A stretch of DNA of 32,187 nucleotides from Micavibrio sp. (GTDB lineage: Bacteria > Pseudomonadota > Alphaproteobacteria > Micavibrionales > Micavibrionaceae), in the NCBI GenBank assembly GCA_002695035.1, contig NZNU01000028.1:1-32187 (forward strand), given 5' to 3'. Position numbers and translations under genes: made by a program. Each line of letters opens with the position of its first letter. Position 1 is the stretch's first letter. The notes below the pieces were generated by a model that searched no databases, was not told the DNA's origin, and worked only from the letters and a program-made list of their open reading frames with translations. Positions 26,919 to 32,187 of this stretch are shown here, piece by piece.

Positions 26919-28208
26919 ATGTCATCATGCGGAACGACATTTACTTGTGATGTAGATTTTATTTTAAAGTCTGAAGAATGCATTCAGGCGTTCCTAAAAT
27001 TTTGCAAGCAATCGAAAACAAAATACAAGCCGTCGCGTTCTATGGCGTTAGCTCTCAAGCTTATGACACGCCTTCACAACGGTACGCTAGATGTCACTCT
27101 CCCCAATGGCAAAACTGTCCGTTTCAAAGGTGAAGAGGATGGCCCTACTGCCAGGATAAGCATTCATAATGACCGCGTGGTAAATCGATTTATATCTCAG
27201 GGTAAGCTGGGTTTTTGCGAAGCCTATCTGGATGGAGACTGGACCTCACCCGATTTAACAGCCTTTTTTGAAATCATCCTGAAAAACGAGAGTTACCTTA
27301 TTCATATGCTGGAGGGAAGCACATGGTATAGACGCCTCTCATGGCTGATTCACAAATTCCGCCCGAACTCCAAAAAAGGTGCAAGTAAGAATATTTACAG
27401 ACACTATGATCTGGGCAATCATTTCTACAGCCAATGGCTGGATAAAAGTATGACCTATTCATCTGCTGTTTTTAAATCAGGGAAAGAAACTCTCGAAGAA
27501 GCCCAGGCACAAAAATACAGGCTTATGTGCGAAAGGCTCGACCTGCAGGAAAATCATCACCTTCTGGAAATAGGATGTGGCTGGGGCGGAATGGCTGAAT
27601 ACGCCGCAAAAAATATAGGTTGTAAAGTAACAGCAATCACGATTTCCCCCTCTCAATATGACTATGCAAAAAAGCGAATAGACGAAGCAAATCTTCAGCA
27701 TCTCGTGGAGATAAAACTTTGTGATTACAGAGACATAAAAGGCAAATACGACAGGATCGCCTCTATAGAGATGTTTGAGGCTGTCGGAGAAGCTTACTGG
27801 CCTGTTTTCTTCGAAACTATAAAGAAAAAGCTCAAGAAAAACGGCCTTGCCAATTTACAGATTATAACCATAGAAGAAGAGAGTTACGACAGCTACAAAA
27901 GCACAGCCGACTTCATTCAACGATATATATTCCCCGGTGGCATGCTCCCCTGTCAATCCGTTCTTGAACGCCAAATTGAAGGCTCGGGACTTGAAATTAG
28001 CAACCATGTCAGCTTTGGCAAAGATTATGCGAAAACCTTGCATATATGGCATCAAGCCTTTCAAGAAAAATGGCCCGACCTTCAGGGTGGCGCGAAAGAC
28101 GAGCGTTTTAAAAAGCTTTGGGAAGAATATTTATGCTACTGTGAAGCTGGCTTCAAAGTAGGCACAATTGATGTTATACAAATTTCAATGAAAAACGTAG
28201 GGAGATAA
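26919..28208 (+). CDS. cfa: Cyclopropane-fatty-acyl-phospholipid synthase family methyltransferase
   Basis: A 429-residue SAM-dependent enzyme acting on unsaturated acyl chains of membrane phospholipids. Features are HYDLGNHFYSQWLDKSMTYS at about 162-181, the SAM-binding LEIGCGWGGM at 216-225, SIEMFEAVGE at 282-291, and DFIQRYIFPGGMLPC near the end. It is longer than E. coli Cfa (382) through its N-terminus: the first 41 residues contain four cysteines and no recognisable domain, and a start at M42 is conceivable but lacks a ribosome binding site. It could be a true cyclopropane synthase or a UfaM-type methylase making methyl-octadecenoate; the two cannot be separated by eye. AAGGA lies 13 bases before the ATG. 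Confidence 0.88.
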   Translation: MSSCGTTFTCDVDFILKSEECIQAFLKFCKQSKTKYKPSRSMALALKLMTRLHNGTLDVTLPNGKTVRFKGEEDGPTARISIHNDRVVNRFISQGKLGFCEAYLDGDWTSPDLTAFFEIILKNESYLIHMLEGSTWYRRLSWLIHKFRPNSKKGASKNIYRHYDLGNHFYSQWLDKSMTYSSAVFKSGKETLEEAQAQKYRLMCERLDLQENHHLLEIGCGWGGMAEYAAKNIGCKVTAITISPSQYDYAKKRIDEANLQHLVEIKLCDYRDIKGKYDRIASIEMFEAVGEAYWPVFFETIKKKLKKNGLANLQIITIEEESYDSYKSTADFIQRYIFPGGMLPCQSVLERQIEGSGLEISNHVSFGKDYAKTLHIWHQAFQEKWPDLQGGAKDERFKKLWEEYLCYCEAGFKVGTIDVIQISMKNVGR

Positions 28209-28213
28209 GCCAG

Positions 28214-29149
28214 ATGAAAATCAGAAAGCCTGACGCCTTGGTTGAGGGAGATACTATTGGCATTGTGGCAACTTCCCGTTGGCTTGACCCTCAAAAACTT
28301 CAGAAATGCGCTAAAAATTTTGAAAACGCAGGCTTTAAAGTCAAAATCCACCCGAATAATGGCTTAAGGCTGCATGAATGGGCAGGCTCCCTTCCCGAAA
28401 GAGCTAAGGCTTTTACTGATTACTGGTGTGACCCCGAGATAAAGGCCATCGTCACAGCAGCGGGAGGAACGCGTACACTGCATCTTTTGGACCATTTAGA
28501 CTTTGAGACATTAAAACAGCATCAGAAGATTCTTATCGGGTATTCTGACAATACGGCACTGCTTAATGCTCTTTTGACGAAATGTGAAACAACCTCACTG
28601 CATGGCCCTGATGCCGGGCGGTTTTCTGCTGATGACAGCTCGAAATATCTAAAGGATTTTTTCAATGTTACATCAGGTAAAAAGCTAACCGAAGATCAAT
28701 GGCTGGATAGTAAAATACTTAATTACGGCGAAGGTGAAGGACATTTGATAGGAGGAAATCTCTGTATTTTTACTTACCTCATGGGCTCCGAATACGCACC
28801 GGATTTTAAGGATGCCATTTTGTTTATAGAAGATGAAATGGAAGAGTTGCGTAATATTGACCGCATGCTTCTCCAGTTAAAAAGGCTTGGAAAGCTCGAG
28901 GATCTATCCGGTATAATAGTGGGTGGTTTTTCTATGAATTTAAATAATGGCAGACTGCCCTTCCCGTATGAGGTTGAGGACCTGATTAAGGAACATACAA
29001 AAGGTTTGAATATACCGATTGTGGTTGATGCACCTTTCGGGCATGGCAAAGACTTAAAAATCATGTCAGTAGGAACCAGAATAAAACTCACAGCTGATAA
29101 AGCAGGTGTTACCTACGCGCCTATGGATACGCCTGTAAATGCTATATAA
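28214..29149 (+). CDS. S66 family LD-carboxypeptidase
   Basis: A 311-residue serine peptidase of the LdcA/MccF type. The catalytic triad is S111 in GYSDNTAL, E206 in FIEDE and H277 in PFGHGK, in the correct order and spacing for muramoyl-tetrapeptide carboxypeptidase. Glycine blocks (TAAGGTRTLHLL, LIGGNLCIF) and NIDRML are also family traits. LdcA removes the terminal D-alanine from cytoplasmic muropeptides for recycling; MccF-type members instead cleave toxic peptide conjugates. The start is five bases after the cfa stop with GGGAG upstream, and its end overlaps the transporter gene by 11 bases, so it is embedded in the operon. Confidence 0.87.
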   Translation: MKIRKPDALVEGDTIGIVATSRWLDPQKLQKCAKNFENAGFKVKIHPNNGLRLHEWAGSLPERAKAFTDYWCDPEIKAIVTAAGGTRTLHLLDHLDFETLKQHQKILIGYSDNTALLNALLTKCETTSLHGPDAGRFSADDSSKYLKDFFNVTSGKKLTEDQWLDSKILNYGEGEGHLIGGNLCIFTYLMGSEYAPDFKDAILFIEDEMEELRNIDRMLLQLKRLGKLEDLSGIIVGGFSMNLNNGRLPFPYEVEDLIKEHTKGLNIPIVVDAPFGHGKDLKIMSVGTRIKLTADKAGVTYAPMDTPVNAI

Positions 29150-30458
29150 AGATTTCTTCAACGAACATAGTGGTAAGAGACTTACTCTTTCCACACTCTT
29201 GGCTTACGGCTTCCCGGCCATGCCTTTGGCCGCTATGCTCTTACCTGTTTATATCTATCTTCCGGCCTTTTATGCCCAGCAACTTGGCCTTGGCCTTGCT
29301 GCCGTTGGATTCGTTCGTTTCCTCTCAGGCATATGGGATGTAGGCACAGATCCGATAATAGGCCTGCTCAGCGATAAATCAAAAAACCGTTTTGGCCGCC
29401 GTAAAATTTATATTTTACTCGGACTTCCTGTTACCATGGCGGGAACATGGATGCTGCTTGTGCCCACAGGTGACGACATTGATGCATATTATATGATGTT
29501 ATGGTCTTGTATTATGTATCTTGGCTGGACCATGATGATGTTGCCATTAACAGCACTCAGCACAGAACTATCAACCGACTATCATGAGCGAAGTCGCATC
29601 GCCGGTTTTCGTGAAGCGGGAACAATCATCGGGACCGTACTTACCTTAGGCATGATTTCATATCTCGGACTAGCCGAAGGCGAAAGCCAAGGGGAGGCTG
29701 TACGCTTTATAGCTATATTTATTTGTACAATTTTGCCTATATCCACGGCCATTTTCTTTTGGAGAGTTCCCGACCCGCAACATGTTCAAGAAACCAAAAT
29801 AGGTTTCAGAAAAGGTTTAAGCGTCCTTAAAAGTAATAAACCGTTTCGTATATTGATCTTCTGTTATTTGTTTAACGCCTTTTCCAACGGCCTTGTCGCG
29901 ATACTCTCGATACTTTTTGTCGAAAATGTAATCGGCAGCGATGAAACTGTTGGCCCTTACCTGTTTGCCTATTTTGTTACAGGAATGATCTTCCTTCCTC
30001 TTTGGGTGAAACTTGCACGTAAAATCGGCAAGCATAAAAGCTGGTCAATCGCGATGGCTTGGGCGTGCCTCGTCTTTGCCTTTGTGCCTTTTGTAGATAG
30101 CGGTGACAGTTTAATGTTCATGATTATCTGTATTTTAACCGGGGCTTCTGTGGGCGCGGATCTGGCTTTACCCTCATCAATGCAGGCCGATGTCGTTGAT
30201 TATGACCTTGTCGAAAGTGGCGAACGTCGCGCCGGCCTTTATTTTGCCCTTTGGGGTATGTCTACTAAATTATCTCTTGCTATTGCTGCAGGAATTGCCT
30301 TCCCTATCCTGGACTGGGTCAATTTCCCTGATGAGAATACGCACGTGCTGCTAATACTTTTTTGTGCTGTGCCCATACTCGTTAAGCTGCTTTTGATCTT
30401 TATCATGTGGTTTTACCCGCTAAACAAAACGGCCCTGGCAAAAATCCAGAGCCGCTAA
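29139..30458 (+). CDS. MFS transporter, glycoside-pentoside-hexuronide (GPH) type
   Basis: A 439-residue polytopic membrane protein with about 12 hydrophobic segments. The loop after the second helix, GIWDVGTDPIIGLLSDKSKNRFGRRK in part, matches the GPH cation-sugar symporter signature (D-P-x-x-G, then GRRK). The mid-protein linker is basic (near TKIGFRKGLSVLKSNK). GPH members in stress or lipid clusters have no proven sugar substrate. A similar MFS gene belongs to the RpoE/ChrR regulon of Rhodobacter sphaeroides. The start lies within the end of the carboxypeptidase gene. Its last codons double as a hairpin on the opposite strand (30422-30453). Confidence 0.85.
   Translation: MLYKDFFNEHSGKRLTLSTLLAYGFPAMPLAAMLLPVYIYLPAFYAQQLGLGLAAVGFVRFLSGIWDVGTDPIIGLLSDKSKNRFGRRKIYILLGLPVTMAGTWMLLVPTGDDIDAYYMMLWSCIMYLGWTMMMLPLTALSTELSTDYHERSRIAGFREAGTIIGTVLTLGMISYLGLAEGESQGEAVRFIAIFICTILPISTAIFFWRVPDPQHVQETKIGFRKGLSVLKSNKPFRILIFCYLFNAFSNGLVAILSILFVENVIGSDETVGPYLFAYFVTGMIFLPLWVKLARKIGKHKSWSIAMAWACLVFAFVPFVDSGDSLMFMIICILTGASVGADLALPSSMQADVVDYDLVESGERRAGLYFALWGMSTKLSLAIAAGIAFPILDWVNFPDENTHVLLILFCAVPILVKLLLIFIMWFYPLNKTALAKIQSR
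30422..30453 (-). terminator. Possible minus-strand terminator inside the end of the MFS gene
   Basis: Arms 30446-30453 and 30431-30438 read on the minus strand as GGCTCTGG and CCAGGGCC, eight pairs including one G-U, with a seven-base loop and a GTTTTGTTT tail. On the plus strand the same stem has a C-A mismatch, so it favours the minus transcript. It lies about 29 bases beyond the stop of the gene at 30482-31093. Confidence 0.42.
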
Positions 30459-30481
30459 AATGAGCTAAAAAAATATATATC

Positions 30482-31093
30482 TTATTTGACTTCGAATACA
30501 GGAAAGCGGTCAAGTTGGCGCATATCTGATACAGCCACGACCCATGCGTCATTGCCCTCACCTGATTCAGGTATATCAACGCCTAGTGCTTCCTTGGCGA
30601 TATGCTTGTCTTCATCTCTAACAAGTATATGACCGCTGTAATCTATTACAATGCCATTTTCATCTAAATAATCTAAGCCATTCTCATGCATATATTTACC
30701 CACATCCTGAGGTGTGATGTCATTTCCGGCTTCTTCATTTGAATTGGCTGCCGCTCTGTCTTTAAGCTTGTTAGATACATCTGTTTTTAGGATACGATCT
30801 TCGCGGCCTTCCATTTCCGCAACCATATTGAATGCGACAGTAGCGCGTGATCCCTCAGCTTCAAGGCGTTTTGCGGCTGCATCAAGCAACCCTCTGACTT
30901 TACGGCCTTCTTCTTCTGACTTAAGGGCTATATTTGTAATTGTCTGGCGCATCTCAGCCTGTGCTTCCTTGGCTGTTTCTACACCGCCCTCTTCCATGCC
31001 TCGCTTCCATGCACGGTCAAGCAAGGAGCGTCGAACCTCTACACGTGAGTGTACGTTCGTGTTATCAAATTCTTCTCTATCAAAGTCAGACAT
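30482..31093 (-). CDS. Acidic helical protein of unknown function
   Basis: I do not recognise this protein. The chosen ATG at 31093 gives 203 residues and has GGGAG five bases upstream; an in-frame ATG at 31105 would add four residues but overlaps that ribosome binding site. The N-terminal two thirds are highly charged and predicted helical (RRSLLDRAWKRGMEEGG, AEMRQTITNIALKSEEEGRK). The C-terminal third looks alpha/beta, with NGLDYLDENGIVIDYSGHIL and a final FPVFEVK. It has no signal peptide, membrane segment, cysteine or known motif, so it should be a soluble cytoplasmic protein. It is a single-gene unit with its own promoter-like and terminator-like sequences, between the stress operon and the SDR gene. 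Confidence 0.68.
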   Translation of the reverse strand: MSDFDREEFDNTNVHSRVEVRRSLLDRAWKRGMEEGGVETAKEAQAEMRQTITNIALKSEEEGRKVRGLLDAAAKRLEAEGSRATVAFNMVAEMEGREDRILKTDVSNKLKDRAAANSNEEAGNDITPQDVGKYMHENGLDYLDENGIVIDYSGHILVRDEDKHIAKEALGVDIPESGEGNDAWVVAVSDMRQLDRFPVFEVK

Positions 31094-31134
31094 CATTACT
31101 CCCATCTTTTTGTAATTTTATTATTATGGGAATG

Positions 31135-31163
31135 ATTAAAACATAAAGAATCTTTCAATTCAA
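31135..31163 (-). promoter_or_regulatory. Probable promoter of the acidic-protein gene
   Basis: On the minus strand TTGAAT (31158-31163) and TTTAAT (31135-31140) are separated by exactly 17 bases, with four and five consensus matches. The transcript would start near 31128, about 35 bases before the ATG at 31093. Confidence 0.45.
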
Positions 31164-31193
31164 GGAAAATATAAGGTTTTACTTATGTAGTTG

Positions 31194-31991
31194 TTAATTA
31201 AGCTTCCCCTTTGTGATCTTATAAATCAGCCTGATATAAAGCTTATGAGGCAGCAATCCTATAAACTTCAAGATCTCAGCGAAAGCTACAGGAAAGGTAA
31301 TTTCAAATTTATCTGAATAAAGACCCTTTACCAGTTTATCTGCCGCCTTTTCGACTTCCATCAGCATCGGCATATAAAAATCATTTTTGTCTGTAAGAGG
31401 TGTTTTTACAAATCCCGGATTGATAATCTGTATTTTTATATTTTTATCCAAAGTTTCAATCGCAAGCGCTTCCGCCATATTTTGTAAGGCCGCCTTTGTC
31501 GCACCGTAAGAAATAGATCTTGGCAGACCACGGTAACCTGCAACACTGGCTACGATTGCAATATGCCCTTCATTTCGCTTCAGAAGATACGGAAGTATCG
31601 CCGCTACGCAATTTACCGTGCCTTCAAGGTTAACCTTCACATGTTTTTTAAAGGACTCAGCCGTAAAGTCCTCGACTGAATTGGAAATATAGGTGCCCGC
31701 ATTTAAAAGCACCATATCAATCTGCCCTACAGATTCCTCTATAGTTTTTATAACTTTGGAAACTTTGCCCTCATCTGTAACATCACAGGGAAAGGGCATT
31801 ATGACCCCGGGCATTTTTGTGCATTCTTCAGAAAGGCTTTTCAGCTTATCTTCGGAGCGCGCGCTTGCGCAAACAGTCCAACCGTCACGGGCTAAACGCT
31901 TGGCTGTTTCTCGACCAATTCCTGATGATGCGCCTGTAATCCATACAATTTTCTGGCTTTTGCGCTTTTGACTAATGTTGTGATTTGACAT
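31194..31991 (-). CDS. Short-chain dehydrogenase/reductase
   Basis: A 265-residue classical SDR. The cofactor motif TGASSGIG is at 19-26 and NAG at 97-99; the catalytic residues are S149, Y162 and K166 (YGATK). The arginine following the second strand (SARSEDK) suggests NADP(H) preference. The C-terminal 50 residues are hydrophobic and basic (LKFIGLLPHKLYIRLIYKITKG), which may bring it to the membrane. The substrate is unknown. It begins one base after the stop of the photolyase-like gene (AAAGGA ribosome binding site inside that gene), so the two are co-expressed. SDR genes are also found in alphaproteobacterial photooxidative-stress clusters. Confidence 0.88.
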   Translation of the reverse strand: MSNHNISQKRKSQKIVWITGASSGIGRETAKRLARDGWTVCASARSEDKLKSLSEECTKMPGVIMPFPCDVTDEGKVSKVIKTIEESVGQIDMVLLNAGTYISNSVEDFTAESFKKHVKVNLEGTVNCVAAILPYLLKRNEGHIAIVASVAGYRGLPRSISYGATKAALQNMAEALAIETLDKNIKIQIINPGFVKTPLTDKNDFYMPMLMEVEKAADKLVKGLYSDKFEITFPVAFAEILKFIGLLPHKLYIRLIYKITKGKLN

Positions 31992-31992
31992 C

Positions 31993-32187
31993 TTATAAAT
32001 CCTTTAAAAATTCTGCTGCATTTTCTCTTATAGTCTTTTTAATTTCGCTGTCTCTTTTTTCCCATGACTTATAAATCATAGATAAGCGATGGTTTCCTTT
32101 TAACTTTTCTTCGTTTCTGTCAAGAAAGTCCCAATATAGATAATTGAAAGGGCATGCTGCCTCTCCTGTCTTCTCGCTGACTTTATA
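31993..32187 (-). CDS. Cryptochrome/photolyase-related FeS-BCP (PhrB-like) protein, C-terminal end
   Basis: The last 64 residues of a gene cut by the right edge, open on the minus strand from 32187 to TAA at 31995. The segment GEAACPFNYLYWDFLDRN and the following NHRLSMIYKSW match the C-terminal part of the deoxyribodipyrimidine photolyase-related family (iron-sulfur bacterial cryptochromes and photolyases such as Agrobacterium PhrB). In that family the cysteine of CPFN is one of four [4Fe-4S] ligands. PhrB repairs (6-4) photoproducts, whereas the phr gene at 23411 looks CPD-specific, so the two would be complementary. Only one base separates it from the SDR start. Confidence 0.82.
   Translation of the reverse strand, partial: YKVSEKTGEAACPFNYLYWDFLDRNEEKLKGNHRLSMIYKSWEKRDSEIKKTIRENAAEFLKDL

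Overview
The window is a gene-dense stretch of bacterial chromosome, almost certainly from an alphaproteobacterium. The evidence is gene order: ftsE-ftsX-YdcF-plsC, a parvulin gene divergent from secA, aroK-aroB-CorC divergent from xerD followed by accA, and bolA divergent from a J-domain gene that leads into cobS-cobT. The DUF2125 and RHH_4-type proteins are also typical of that class. The DNA leans AT-rich (not counted), which is unusual for many alphaproteobacteria; I cannot name the order or genus. I saw no rRNA, tRNA, insertion sequence, prophage or CRISPR array. No gene-free stretch exceeds 300 bases; the longest runs from 11609 to 11898 and holds promoter-like sequences for aroK and xerD.

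Region by region. 1-3356 (+): the 3' end of ftsE, then ftsX, a YdcF/DUF218 membrane protein, the lysophosphatidate acyltransferase plsC and a DUF2125 protein, a cell-envelope and division operon with several overlapping genes. 3360-5656 (-): a membrane-anchored parvulin isomerase, mutT and a methyltransferase. 5870-8596 (+): secA, divergent from the parvulin gene. 8593-11608 (-): aroK, aroB and a CNNM/CorC protein. 11899-13972 (+): xerD and accA. 13984-14732 (-): an RHH_4-type putative regulator and bolA. 14856-20330 (+): a J-domain protein, cobS, cobT, hisS and a small exported protein. 20339-20764 (-): sufE. 20923-22254 (+): clpX with a highly charged tail and a clear terminator.

22391-30458 (+) is the most distinctive part. 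It holds a DHH phosphoesterase, a DNA photolyase, an FAD-dependent amine-oxidase-like protein, a DUF1365 protein, a cyclopropane-fatty-acid-synthase-type methyltransferase, an S66 LD-carboxypeptidase and a GPH-type MFS transporter, mostly overlapping or a few bases apart. On the opposite strand at the right edge, a short-chain dehydrogenase follows the end of a second, unrelated photolyase of the iron-sulfur (PhrB/FeS-BCP) family. A lone uncharacterised acidic protein lies between the two groups. This gene content resembles the photooxidative-stress (singlet oxygen) regulon and furan-fatty-acid genes known from Rhodobacter sphaeroides: repair of light-damaged DNA together with modification of unsaturated membrane lipids.

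Several starts were moved from the longest reading frame on the basis of homology or ribosome binding sites (secA, the DUF1365 gene, the exported protein after hisS, sufE and the protein at 30482-31093). Promoters were judged by eye against the sigma-70 consensus and are tentative.
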